Positions 1-8,478 of a stretch of DNA of 44,039 nt are shown here, one piece after another. The stretch is from an uncultured Alphaproteobacteria bacterium. Lineage in GTDB: Bacteria; Pseudomonadota; Alphaproteobacteria; UBA7887. The position numbers were made by a program, and so were the translations under genes. The notes under the pieces were generated by a model. That model was not told where the DNA came from. It was given only the letters and a program-made list of their open reading frames with translations, and searched no databases. The first letter of the stretch is position 1. Each line of letters opens with the position of its first letter. The stretch lies in contig CACETT010000007.1 of NCBI GenBank assembly GCA_902562525.1, positions 1 through 44,039 on the forward strand. Direction: 5' to 3'.

Positions 1-526
1 ATTGCCGAAGGAAGATGCTAAAGAGGAAGAAAGCGCAGAGGTGCTAGCGGAAGCTCTTGCTCGTCAGTTGCGCCGTCTAGACGCGATGAGAGATGCGGGG
101 CAACGTCTCTTCACATTAAATATATTAGGGCGAGACGTGTTTTGTCGTGGGGATCCGGAAGAAATGAAGCTAGTCTACCGACCTTTTTATGAGGCCTCTC
201 TTCATGAATTGCTAGCCTCGTACACTGCTCATAGACGCCGTGGGGTTCTCTCCAAGATGTCCATTGAGCCGAGCTCTATTTTTTCGGTAGAAGCGGCGGT
301 ACAAAGACTTTCAAGCCTTCTAGGCCAAACACTTAAGTGGCAGAACCTTAAAGAATTTTTGCCCATTGATCTTCTAGATAATCTAGTTGCTAGGTCAGCT
401 CTAGCCTCAACATTTGCCGCCTCGCTAGAACTTGCCAAAGAAGGGAAAATAGAGATGCAACAGTCAGCAAAGTTTGGGCCAATATATGTTCGCGCAAGGC
501 AATCGAGAACTGAACAAAATGGATGA
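1..526 (+). CDS. scpA: Segregation and condensation protein A, C-terminal part (5' end outside window)
   Basis: This is the last ~174 residues of ScpA, the kleisin subunit that joins the SMC ATPase and ScpB in the chromosome-condensing complex of the cytoplasm. The frame is open to the first base, so the gene starts upstream and the apparent TTG start at 2 is not real. The C-terminal part has the winged-helix pattern that closes on the SMC head, ending in a segment rich in K, F, G and R. Its TGA stop (524-526) overlaps the ATG of scpB (519), which suggests translational coupling. The assignment rests on the scpB neighbour and on general similarity, since the diagnostic N-terminus is missing. 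Confidence 0.8.
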   Translation, partial: LPKEDAKEEESAEVLAEALARQLRRLDAMRDAGQRLFTLNILGRDVFCRGDPEEMKLVYRPFYEASLHELLASYTAHRRRGVLSKMSIEPSSIFSVEAAVQRLSSLLGQTLKWQNLKEFLPIDLLDNLVARSALASTFAASLELAKEGKIEMQQSAKFGPIYVRARQSRTEQNG

Positions 527-1139
527 TAAAAATAGAGATCTGCGCGTAGTGGAGGCATTATTATTTGCTTCGAAAGGCCCATTGTCGGAGCTGCAATTGG
601 CAGAGTATTTAGATAGTGGGGCCAACCTACCGGCTATTATTGAGACGCTCAGTGGGGAGTACCGAGACCGAGGCATAAATCTAATACAAGTCGCTGGTGG
701 TTGGGCGTTTCGGACTTCTTCCGACTTATCTCATGTATTGCATCGGGAGGCGGAGGTGGAGAGGAAGCTCTCGCGAGCAGCCATAGAGACCTTATCAATA
801 ATAGCTTATCATCAACCGGTAACACGGATAGAAATTGAACAAATCCGGGGTGTCTCGGTCAGTAAAGGAACTCTCGACATACTTTTCTCTGCAGGGTGGA
901 TAATGCCCAGAGGACGCAGAAACACCCCTGGACGGCCCGCCACCTGGGTAACCACTGATGGCTTTCTTAATCATTTTGGTCTGGCACAAATTGATGACTT
1001 GCCCAACGTGGATGAGTTGCGTGCCGCGGGACTACTGGATCGCGAAAACGCCCCACTACTTGCTGTGGAGACTACCCTAGACGCTGATGAACCGGCTCTT
1101 CCCGATGAAGAGGCCTTCGTTGAGCCAGAGCCTGAATAA
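519..1139 (+). CDS. scpB: Segregation and condensation protein B
   Basis: This 206-residue protein is ScpB, the dimeric winged-helix partner of ScpA in the SMC-ScpAB condensin. Recognisable stretches are VVEALLFASKGPLS near the N-terminus and the second winged helix with ETLSIIAYHQPVTRIEIEQI followed by RGVSVSKGTLDILFSAGWI. The open frame extends back to 474. I chose ATG 519 because it overlaps the scpA stop and puts the family start (DLRVVEALLFAS) at the N-terminus. The acidic tail after about residue 165 is low complexity. In many alphaproteobacteria tatA follows directly, whereas here an iron transporter operon intervenes. Confidence 0.93.
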   Translation: MDDKNRDLRVVEALLFASKGPLSELQLAEYLDSGANLPAIIETLSGEYRDRGINLIQVAGGWAFRTSSDLSHVLHREAEVERKLSRAAIETLSIIAYHQPVTRIEIEQIRGVSVSKGTLDILFSAGWIMPRGRRNTPGRPATWVTTDGFLNHFGLAQIDDLPNVDELRAAGLLDRENAPLLAVETTLDADEPALPDEEAFVEPEPE

Positions 1140-1269
1140 CCTCCTGCTTTGATTTGACTTAGTTGGTTATTGCTGGAGGCCTAATAAGCAAATCGATGCT
1201 TGCTGGGTCGTAAGGGGCCGAGCTAAACTGCGAGTGAGACTTAGTCGCGAAAATCAAATGAGGTATTGA

Positions 1270-2325
1270 ATGGTGTCTGGTTACAGGGAAAAGGATTGCA
1301 GATGGTTTCTCAAGGGCTTTGTTTGGATATTTGGAGTGCTTTGTCTCGGGGCCCCGCTCGCCGATAGTGTGGCAGAGGAAGTGAATGTTTATTCGGGACG
1401 CAAGGAGGCCTTAATCGGCCCAGTCCTTGCTGCTTTTACTGAGGAGACAGGAATCCAGGTTAACCTATTAACGGGAGATGCCGATCAGTTGCGGACCCGT
1501 CTGGAGGCTGAAGGGCGCAATTCTCCGGCCGATGTCCTACTTACTTCAGACGTAGCTAATTTGCATCGCGCTACTGCCGCCGGCTTATTCCAAGAACTTG
1601 ATTCAGAACTCCTAGAAAAACGTATACCGAGTAGGTATAGGGATCCGAATGGCAGATGGTATGGACTTAGCATTAGGGCTAGGGTAATTGCATATTCCAT
1701 AGACCGAGTGAGCAGAACTGAGCTATCGACCTATGAAGATCTTGCTGATGCTAGGTGGAAGGGTCGGGTGATAGTGCGTTCTTCGAGCAATGTCTATAAC
1801 CAGTCCTTGATAGCTTCTATGATTTCTGCACATGGAACGGCGGGCGCCGGAAAGTGGATAAGGGGCCTTGTTGCTAATATGGCCCGTAAGCCGCAAGGCG
1901 GAGACACTGACCAGATTAGAGCAGTTGCAGCCGGTGAGGCTGACGTTGCGATTGTAAATTCTTACTATTATGGGCGGCTTCTTGCATCTGAAACGGATCG
2001 GGATCGGCAAGTTGTGGGATCGGTAGGTATGTTTTTCCCTAATCAGGATAACCGTGGAACCCATGTCAATATATCTGGAGCTGGAGTTACAGCTCACTCC
2101 AGGAATAGGGCGGAGGCGGTTTTCTTGCTAGAATTTTTAAGTGGGCCGGTGGGACAAAAATTGTTTGCGGATCTTAACCATGAATTTCCGGTAAATCCGG
2201 AGGTTGCCCCATCCCAAATTGTTTCTGACTGGGGCTCGTTTAGAGCAGATAGTGTTCCGTCAGCTAAGCTTGGCGAATTTAATGGCGCAGCCGTCCGCTT
2301 GGCTGATCAACAGGGGTGGAGGTAG
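1270..2325 (+). CDS. fbpA: Fe(III) ABC transporter periplasmic binding protein (FbpA type)
   Basis: This 351-residue protein has an N-terminal signal peptide (hydrophobic stretch about 14-30, mature start near AEEVNVYSGR). It resembles the class of iron-binding proteins that deliver ferric ion to an FbpBC permease. The hallmark NVYSGR opening, the ADVLLTSD segment and a tyrosine run at residues 232-234 (SYYYGR) are visible. In FbpA proteins an adjacent tyrosine pair coordinates Fe(III). It is followed after 107 bases by the permease and then by the ATPase, giving a complete importer. No convincing Fur box was seen upstream, so iron regulation is an inference. Confidence 0.88.
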   Translation: MVSGYREKDCRWFLKGFVWIFGVLCLGAPLADSVAEEVNVYSGRKEALIGPVLAAFTEETGIQVNLLTGDADQLRTRLEAEGRNSPADVLLTSDVANLHRATAAGLFQELDSELLEKRIPSRYRDPNGRWYGLSIRARVIAYSIDRVSRTELSTYEDLADARWKGRVIVRSSSNVYNQSLIASMISAHGTAGAGKWIRGLVANMARKPQGGDTDQIRAVAAGEADVAIVNSYYYGRLLASETDRDRQVVGSVGMFFPNQDNRGTHVNISGAGVTAHSRNRAEAVFLLEFLSGPVGQKLFADLNHEFPVNPEVAPSQIVSDWGSFRADSVPSAKLGEFNGAAVRLADQQGWR

Positions 2326-2432
2326 CTCTTTAAGCGATCAAGTGGTTTTTGCCGTGGGCTTTGCTACGTTATTAGGAAATGAATACAATAAATCGAAGTA
2401 ATTGCGGTTCAGCCCTTTAACGGTGATTTTTA

Positions 2433-4097
2433 GTGAAAAGATTTTTTTCGAGCAGTGGGGTTACTTTGGGCTCTATGCTCCTAGCGGGAATTTTATGTCT
2501 TCCCACAGTAGTCATATTTTCTCATCTTTTTATCCCAATGGAAGAAGTTTGGCGCCATTTGGTAGATACTGTGTTGGTCCGTTATATTACCAATACGGTA
2601 TTTTTGGCTTTAGGCGTAGGTCTGATAGGCTTGACTGTTGGAACCTTGACAGGTTGGCTATCAGCTAACTTTGAATTTCCTGGACAGCGTTTGTTTCACT
2701 GGGCTCTTTTATTGCCTCTGGCTGTTCCTACTTACGCCACCGCCTTTAGTTACGGAGGACTATGTGAATTTTCGGGTCCCATCCAAACAACTCTTCGTGA
2801 TATTTTTGATTGGAATAAGGGCGATTACTGGTTTCCCGAAATGAGGTCTATTGGGGGTGCCATTTTTGTGATGTCATTTGTTTTGTATCCTTATGTTTAC
2901 CTTCTTGGTAGAACCGCGTTTGTTGGGCAGGCTAGAAATTATGATGAAAGTGCTCGAGTTCTGGGTCGGTCGTCCGAAGGTATCCTCAAAGATATATCGT
3001 TCCCTCTTGCACGGCCCAGCCTCATAGCTGGGCTAGCTTTAATGTTGATGGAGGCATTAAGCGACTTTGGGGCGGTTCAGTATTTGGCAGTCGATACCTT
3101 CACAACAGGCGTCTACAGAACCTGGTTTGCCTTAGGTTCTCCGGAGGGAGCAGCGAGATTAGCCTCAATGTTGCTGCTCATAATTTTTCTCATATTATTG
3201 GTTGAGCACCGGTCAAGAGGACAGGCGAAGTACTACCAAGTTACTGGGCGTAGTCACTTAAAAGAAAAAGTTGCGCTTGCTGGTCTAAAGGGAATTATTG
3301 CTACTTTTATCTGCTCTATACCGGTCTTTTTTGGATTCATACTTCCGACTGGGTATCTCTTATTTTTAAGTTTTCCTGCGTGGGAAATCATGGTGGTGGG
3401 TAGTTTTTTTGAGCACCTGTTGAATAGTTTTTCCTTGGCCACGCTAACTTCCTTTCTCGCTATGACATTCGCTTTGTTTTTGATTTATTCATCCCGCTTG
3501 GGGGCTGGGCCATTAAATACCATGCTTTATCGCATCGTTAGTTTGGGATATGGGTTTCCTGGCTCTGTCATAGCCATTGGAGTTTTGATCCCAATGGCTT
3601 GGTTAGATTATAGAATTGATGACTTCATGCGGAACGCATTTGGCATTTCGACCGGCTTAATCTTTACTGGGGGGATAGTAGTGGTTGTCTTTGCATATTT
3701 GGTCCGGTTTATGGCGCTCGGATTGCATTCCCTCCAATCGTCTATGGAGTCGTTGACTCCTAACTTGGATGCGGCGGCTCAAACATTAGGCGCAAATTGG
3801 CGACGACGTTTGTCGATGGTCCACATGCCACTAATTACAGGGGGTTTGCTGACAGGGGCGCTATTGGTTTTTGTTGACGTTATGAAGGAATTGCCCGCAA
3901 CCTTAATTCTTCGTCCTTTCAATTATGACACTCTGGCAGTCAAGGCGTATGAATTAGCCTCGGATGAGGCACTGGCTGCTGCTTCTTGTTATGCTGTAAC
4001 TATTGTAGTTGTCGGCTTGATCCCAATTATCTTAATAAGCCGATCTGTTGAAACTTCAGGTTCGTATGTAACTAAAGCTAGGTATGAAGATGGTTAA
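2433..4097 (+). CDS. fbpB: Fe(III) ABC transporter permease, two fused membrane domains (FbpB type)
   Basis: This 554-residue polytopic inner-membrane protein contains two binding-protein-dependent permease domains in tandem, as is usual for FbpB/SfuB-type ferric permeases. Each half has an EAA-like loop that contacts the ATPase: ESARVLGRSSEGILKDISFP in the first half and AAAQTLGANWRRRLSMVHMP in the second. About 12 hydrophobic helices are visible. The start is GTG at 2433, giving VKRFFSSSG before the first helix. The stop overlaps the ATPase start by 14 bases (4084-4097), so the two are probably translationally coupled. Confidence 0.9.
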   Translation: MKRFFSSSGVTLGSMLLAGILCLPTVVIFSHLFIPMEEVWRHLVDTVLVRYITNTVFLALGVGLIGLTVGTLTGWLSANFEFPGQRLFHWALLLPLAVPTYATAFSYGGLCEFSGPIQTTLRDIFDWNKGDYWFPEMRSIGGAIFVMSFVLYPYVYLLGRTAFVGQARNYDESARVLGRSSEGILKDISFPLARPSLIAGLALMLMEALSDFGAVQYLAVDTFTTGVYRTWFALGSPEGAARLASMLLLIIFLILLVEHRSRGQAKYYQVTGRSHLKEKVALAGLKGIIATFICSIPVFFGFILPTGYLLFLSFPAWEIMVVGSFFEHLLNSFSLATLTSFLAMTFALFLIYSSRLGAGPLNTMLYRIVSLGYGFPGSVIAIGVLIPMAWLDYRIDDFMRNAFGISTGLIFTGGIVVVVFAYLVRFMALGLHSLQSSMESLTPNLDAAAQTLGANWRRRLSMVHMPLITGGLLTGALLVFVDVMKELPATLILRPFNYDTLAVKAYELASDEALAAASCYAVTIVVVGLIPIILISRSVETSGSYVTKARYEDG

Positions 4098-5166
4098 CAA
4101 TGAAATTGGGTTGCAATTTTCTGGTGTCAGCCATTCCTACGGAGCAGTACAAGTCCTTAATGACGTCAATTTGTCAGTGCCTGCTGGTTCCATAACCTGT
4201 CTTTTGGGTCCATCCGGCTGTGGGAAAACCACTTTTCTTCGTTTATCAGCTGGATTGGAGAGTTTGCAGAGAGGTGAAATTTTCTTTGATGGTGAGAAGG
4301 TTTCCGATGCAAATAGCAGTGTAGCACCGGAGATTAGGGGAGTCGGTTTAATGTTCCAGGACTACATGCTTTTCCCCCATCTTAGTGTACTTGAGAACGT
4401 GCGCTTTGGGCTCGGTGGCTTGTCCGTTGGCGAGCAAGTTAAGAAAGCCAAACTGGCTTTGGAGCAAGTCGGCATGGCCGAGTTTAGGAGCTATTTTCCG
4501 CACATGCTTTCTGGTGGAGAGCAGCAGCGGGTTGCGTTGGCAAGGGCTATTGCTCCTAGGCCCAAAATTCTTCTTTTGGATGAACCTTTTTCAGGGCTCG
4601 ACCAGCATCTAAGAAAGTCCCTGCGTAGTGATACCTTGCATCTACTCCAGGAGCTAGGCACTACTGCTTTGATGGTTACTCACGATCCCGAGGAAGCGCT
4701 TTTAATGGGGGACAGAATAGCCATCATGAGGACTGGGGAGGTTTTACAAGAAGGAACAGGAGCTGACCTGTACTCGCGCCCAACCAATGCATTCTGTGCC
4801 ACTTTTTTGGGTGAGACTTTGGAGTATCGGGCTTACGCTCAATCTGTTTCTGTGGACACGCCGTTTGGTCCCGTAGAGGTTAAAAAGGAGCTTATTGGAG
4901 GCGAGGTCAGGGTTTTGGTGCGTCCTGAGGCGATAACTTTTGGATCAGAAAATAGCGGGTTAGGGGTGAATTCTATGTTTGTCAGTGGTACCCTGACTGA
5001 GTTAAAGGAAGTAGGTCCATCTAGGAAGGTAACTTTGAAGCTCCATGGCTCGGGTTTTGAGATCCGGTTATTATCCTCTTGGAGGGGCTTTCCTGAGGTT
5101 GGCTGCGAGGTTGGTATGGTAATAGACTCCTCAATGATGTTTGTATTTCCGGCCGTGGAAGGGTAA
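4084..5166 (+). CDS. fbpC: Fe(III) ABC transporter ATP-binding protein (FbpC type)
   Basis: This 360-residue ABC ATPase powers the ferric importer. It has Walker A GPSGCGKTT (around residue 43), a Q-loop in MFQDYMLFPH, the signature LSGGEQQRVALARA, Walker B ILLLDEPFSGLD and the switch histidine in MVTHDPEEA. The C-terminal ~120 residues resemble the TOBE-type regulatory domain of the FbpC/PotA/MalK group. It starts inside the end of the permease gene, so it belongs to the same operon. Iron is inferred as the substrate from the binding protein and double permease. A thiamine or polyamine system is less likely. Confidence 0.9.
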   Translation: MKMVNNEIGLQFSGVSHSYGAVQVLNDVNLSVPAGSITCLLGPSGCGKTTFLRLSAGLESLQRGEIFFDGEKVSDANSSVAPEIRGVGLMFQDYMLFPHLSVLENVRFGLGGLSVGEQVKKAKLALEQVGMAEFRSYFPHMLSGGEQQRVALARAIAPRPKILLLDEPFSGLDQHLRKSLRSDTLHLLQELGTTALMVTHDPEEALLMGDRIAIMRTGEVLQEGTGADLYSRPTNAFCATFLGETLEYRAYAQSVSVDTPFGPVEVKKELIGGEVRVLVRPEAITFGSENSGLGVNSMFVSGTLTELKEVGPSRKVTLKLHGSGFEIRLLSSWRGFPEVGCEVGMVIDSSMMFVFPAVEG

Positions 5167-5222
5167 GAACTAATAAAGGCATAGCCTGAAGTAATCCTTC
5201 GGTTAATATGTTTATTTCTAAA

Positions 5223-5246
5223 GGGGGTGAGTTAGGCCCCCAGGAG
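5223..5246 (+). promoter_or_regulatory. Small hairpin abutting the tatA ribosome binding site
   Basis: Five G (5223-5227) can pair with five C (5237-5241) across a 9-base loop. The stem ends directly before the Shine-Dalgarno AGGAG (5242-5246), 8 bases upstream of the tatA ATG. There is no U-run after it, so it is not an obvious terminator of the iron operon. It may be an mRNA structure in the tatA leader, but it could also be chance. Confidence 0.25.
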
Positions 5247-5254
5247 AGTGTGAA

Positions 5255-5524
5255 ATGGGTGGCATTGGCATTTGGCAGATAGTGTTAATTCTAGCAATAG
5301 TTTTGATTTTATTTGGTGCCGGCAAGTTGCCTCGAGTGATGGGTGATGTAGCTAAAGGTGTAAAGAGTTTTAAAGCGGGCCTAAAAGAGGATCCCGAAGA
5401 AGAAGGGGTGAAAGAGGTTCAGAAATCTGCGGAGGTAGACATATCCCCTGAGCCTTCTCAGCAAGCAGCGGAAGCAGCGCCTGTTAGTAGTGCCAACGAA
5501 AACAACGAAACCTCAAAAGGGTAG
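5255..5524 (+). CDS. tatA: Sec-independent protein translocase subunit TatA
   Basis: This 89-residue protein has the TatA architecture: a short periplasmic N-terminus, one membrane helix (about 6-20, [20 protein letters not shown]), a hinge with [12 protein letters not shown], an amphipathic helix with [12 protein letters not shown], and a charged disordered tail. TatA oligomers form the size-adjustable passage through which folded proteins with twin-arginine signals cross the inner membrane. It is preceded by a good Shine-Dalgarno (AGGAG). tatB follows after 55 bases. Confidence 0.96.
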   Translation: MGGIGIWQIVLILAIVLILFGAGKLPRVMGDVAKGVKSFKAGLKEDPEEEGVKEVQKSAEVDISPEPSQQAAEAAPVSSANENNETSKG

Positions 5525-5579
5525 CGCGATTTTTGGCGTTTTGCGGTGCTTTTAGTAAGGATTTCGTCTGGAGGCCGTA

Positions 5580-6224
5580 GTGCTTGATTTGGGTTGGAGT
5601 GAAATGGCGATTATTGCGACGGTGGCCTTGTTTGTCATCGGGCCTAAAGACTTGCCTAAGGCGCTTCGGACTGCAGGTCGGTATGGTGGCAAGGTAAAGG
5701 CTTTGGCGAGGGAATTTCAATCCAGTATTGACGAGGCAGTTAAAGAGGCTGAGAAGGACTTACACCTTGAGGAGGTAAAAAAGGGAGTTCAATCATTTAA
5801 AAACATGGATATGGACACGGCCCTTAATGCCACTGAAAAATTAGCTGCGCCAGAGTTACCAGCAGATGACGCCGCCCCAGAAGATAATACGAAAAATCAA
5901 GACCTATCAGATGAGGAAACCGGTGTTGGGGCAACGACGGTGACTGCTGCAGGACATTTTGCGCAGGTACAGCAAGCGGTAAAGGGCCAAGCGACGAGAG
6001 GAAAGGATGTCCAGCAAGTAGCCGATGAGGAGATTGCTGCTCATCAGGGTGTAGAGGCTAAAGAGGTTGAGGAACCAGGGAAAACGACCCTTCCACTGCC
6101 TACGGGAGTCCAACAGGTGGTGGAAGCTAGAAAAAAGGTAGAAGCTGCTGTTCGGGAGGAAGCCGATAGTCAAGAGAGTGAGCTGAGTTCGGCGACTCAA
6201 GAACCGCGAGTAGAGCCGCAGTAG
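5580..6224 (+). CDS. tatB: Sec-independent protein translocase subunit TatB
   Basis: This 214-residue protein begins MLDLGWSEMAIIATVALFVIGPKDLP, the typical TatB membrane helix and hinge with the conserved Glu at residue 8 and the GPKDLP motif. TatB and TatC together bind the twin-arginine signal peptide. The start is GTG at 5580, with GGAGG upstream. The protein is longer than E. coli TatB (171 residues) because of a low-complexity tail rich in E, A, V and Q from about residue 60. That tail is probably disordered and cytoplasmic. It lies 7 bases before tatC. Confidence 0.95.
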   Translation: MLDLGWSEMAIIATVALFVIGPKDLPKALRTAGRYGGKVKALAREFQSSIDEAVKEAEKDLHLEEVKKGVQSFKNMDMDTALNATEKLAAPELPADDAAPEDNTKNQDLSDEETGVGATTVTAAGHFAQVQQAVKGQATRGKDVQQVADEEIAAHQGVEAKEVEEPGKTTLPLPTGVQQVVEARKKVEAAVREEADSQESELSSATQEPRVEPQ

Positions 6225-6231
6225 CAAGCTG

Positions 6232-7131
6232 GTGGCTACTTCCCAGGATCCAGATGAAAGAGAGTTGGGGCCAAAGGCTCCACTTATTGATCATCTAATT
6301 GAGTTTAGAAACCGTTTAATGTATTCGGTGATTGCACTCTTTGTGTTTTTTATTATCAGCTACATTTTTTCGGAACATATCTACTCATTTCTAGTTCGCC
6401 CATTAGCGAATATTTACGCTGACCTTGGCGTAGAGAATCCTCGTATGATATATACGGCCCTTCATGAGGCGTTTTTCACCTATTTGAAATTATCATTTTG
6501 GGCTGCAGTATTTCTCGCTTTTCCCGTGATTGCGACCCAAATGTGGATGTTTATAGCCCCTGGTTTGTATAAAAATGAGAAGGGGGCGTTTCTACCTTTT
6601 TTGGTTGCATCTCCATTGCTGTTTGCTGCTGGGGCCACCCTTGTTTACTCGTTTATTTTTCCTCTCGCCTGGCGGTTTTTTATGGGGTTCCAAACTGGAT
6701 CAATAGACGGTGGTCTGGCTATTGAGCTAGAAGCAAAAGTTAACGAGTACTTGTCTCTGGTGCTTAAGCTAATGTTTGCATTTGGTTTTGCTTTTCAACT
6801 CCCCGTCGCCTTAACCCTAATGGCTCGTGCAGGCTTGGTTACGGCGCAAGGGCTAGCAGAAAAGCGAAAATACTCCATAGTTATTGCCTTCGTTGCTGCA
6901 GCTATTTTAACACCTCCAGATATAATTAGCCAAGTCGGGCTAGGGCTTCCCATCCTCATTTTATATGAAATTTCCATAGTCCTCGCCCGGTTTGCAGAGA
7001 AGCGGAGAGCCATAAGAGAAAAAGAAGAGGAAGATCGCATTGATAGAGTTCTGGATGGGGATGACGGGTCAGGAGGGTCCTCCGAAGACGGAGATGGTTT
7101 TGAAGACACCGACTACAACGATGATCGTTAA
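6232..7131 (+). CDS. tatC: Sec-independent protein translocase subunit TatC
   Basis: This 299-residue polytopic membrane protein is TatC, the core signal-peptide receptor. The N-terminal HLIEFRNRLMYS matches the conserved HL.ELR.R cytoplasmic cap, followed by six hydrophobic helices and the FAFGFAFQLPV motif. The start is GTG at 6232. It is longer than E. coli TatC (258 residues) because of a very acidic, Gly/Ser-rich C-terminal tail after about residue 255 (many D and E). Three likely Tat substrates are encoded elsewhere in this window (24573, 26992 and 42490). Confidence 0.96.
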   Translation: MATSQDPDERELGPKAPLIDHLIEFRNRLMYSVIALFVFFIISYIFSEHIYSFLVRPLANIYADLGVENPRMIYTALHEAFFTYLKLSFWAAVFLAFPVIATQMWMFIAPGLYKNEKGAFLPFLVASPLLFAAGATLVYSFIFPLAWRFFMGFQTGSIDGGLAIELEAKVNEYLSLVLKLMFAFGFAFQLPVALTLMARAGLVTAQGLAEKRKYSIVIAFVAAAILTPPDIISQVGLGLPILILYEISIVLARFAEKRRAIREKEEEDRIDRVLDGDDGSGGSSEDGDGFEDTDYNDDR

Positions 7132-7181
7132 AATAGATCTGTGTCGACAATGAAAAAGATAAATAGAGGAACTTGCCGTTA

Positions 7182-8471
7182 ATGTTTGACCTTAAATGGA
7201 TTAGGGAGAATCCGGAGCATTTTGATAAGGGTCTTGCACGTCGAGGGATTTCGGCAAAGGCTGACGAGATTCTTTTACTGGATTCACAGAGACGGGAGTT
7301 GGTTACCAAGTGCCAGGCTCTCCAGCAGGAAAGGAATAAAACTTCAAAGTTGATAGGGGTGAATAAGGGTAAGGGAGAATCGATAGAGGCTCTAATGGCT
7401 GAAGTGGGCGACCTAAAGAACACGTTGCAAGAGGAGGAGCTTAGGGTCAAAGAGTTAGAGCGGACGTTGAATGCAGTTCTATCTCAGTTGCCTAATTTGC
7501 CAGGCACGACGGTGCCGGATGGTAAAGACGAAGGAAGTAATGTTGAGATCCGGAAAATTGGTGCACCTAAAAATTTTGAATATCCGGTTAAGTTTCACTA
7601 TGAAATTGGTGAGCTTCTGGGACAAATGGATTTTGAGCGGGCTGCAGTGATGTCGGGTTCACGTTTCGTTGTGTTGACGTCCGATTTGGCCCGGCTTGAA
7701 AGAGCGTTGGCTTCATTTATGCTTGATCTTCATGTACAGCAAAATGGGTATACCGAAGTTAGTCCGCCGTCCTTGGTTCGAGAGTCAGCGCTTTTTGGTA
7801 CGGGCCAACTTCCTAAGTTTTCTGATGATTTATTTGTTACTAAAGATGAAAGATGGCTCATTCCTACCGCGGAGGTTCCATTAACCAATATGGTGGCGGG
7901 TCGCACATTGGAAAAAGAGGAACTTCCCATTCGGCTGGTTGCCCACACTCCGTGTTTCAGGGCGGAGGCTGGGGCTGCAGGAAAGGATACTAGGGGAATG
8001 GTGCGCGTGCACGAATTTAGTAAGGTAGAGTTGGTGTCTATTACTACGCCAGATTCCTCAGACGACGAGTTAGAAAGGATGACGGCCTGCGCAGAGTCGG
8101 TTTTGAAGGAACTGGAGTTGCCATACAGGGTTATGCTTTTGGCGACTGGTGATATGGGTTTTTCTGCCCGTAGGACTTATGATTTGGAGGTGTGGATTCC
8201 AGGTGAAAAGCGTTATAGAGAGATTTCAAGCTGTTCCACTTGTGGGGATTTTCAGTCGCGGCGGCTGGGGGCGCGACTAAGTAAAGCTAGTGGACGAGCG
8301 AGTGGTTTTGTGCACACTTTAAACGGGTCCGGCCTGGCTGTAGGCCGGACTCTTGTAGCTGTTATGGAGAATTATCAAAATCCAGATGGTAGCGTTAGTA
8401 TTCCTTCAGCTCTACAACCATATATGAGGGGACTGGAGCGGATAACTGTTTCTGATCCAGCAAGCGGTTAG
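7182..8471 (+). CDS. serS: Seryl-tRNA synthetase
   Basis: This 429-residue class II aminoacyl-tRNA synthetase charges tRNA-Ser and tRNA-Sec with serine in the cytoplasm. The N-terminus MFDLKWIRENPEHFDKGLAR and the following charged coiled-coil arm (about 25-110) are typical. Motif 2 is visible as FRAEAGAAGKDTRGMVRVHE and motif 3 as NGSGLAVGRTLVAVMENYQ. I chose ATG 7182 rather than the in-frame TTG 7173 because it gives the family N-terminus and lies about 11 bases after GAGGAA. It is followed closely by surE. Confidence 0.97.
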   Translation: MFDLKWIRENPEHFDKGLARRGISAKADEILLLDSQRRELVTKCQALQQERNKTSKLIGVNKGKGESIEALMAEVGDLKNTLQEEELRVKELERTLNAVLSQLPNLPGTTVPDGKDEGSNVEIRKIGAPKNFEYPVKFHYEIGELLGQMDFERAAVMSGSRFVVLTSDLARLERALASFMLDLHVQQNGYTEVSPPSLVRESALFGTGQLPKFSDDLFVTKDERWLIPTAEVPLTNMVAGRTLEKEELPIRLVAHTPCFRAEAGAAGKDTRGMVRVHEFSKVELVSITTPDSSDDELERMTACAESVLKELELPYRVMLLATGDMGFSARRTYDLEVWIPGEKRYREISSCSTCGDFQSRRLGARLSKASGRASGFVHTLNGSGLAVGRTLVAVMENYQNPDGSVSIPSALQPYMRGLERITVSDPASG

Positions 8472-8478
8472 GGTCCTT

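Noticed and set aside
1140-1269. Possible Fur or iron-responsive box upstream of fbpA
   Set aside because: Only an imperfect GCGA...TCGC repeat was seen. It does not resemble a Fur, Irr or RirA site well enough to call.
2402-2668. Plus-strand frame overlapping the start of the iron permease
   Set aside because: It is a shadow of fbpB with an odd composition and no family pattern. The GTG 2433 frame carries the membrane domain.
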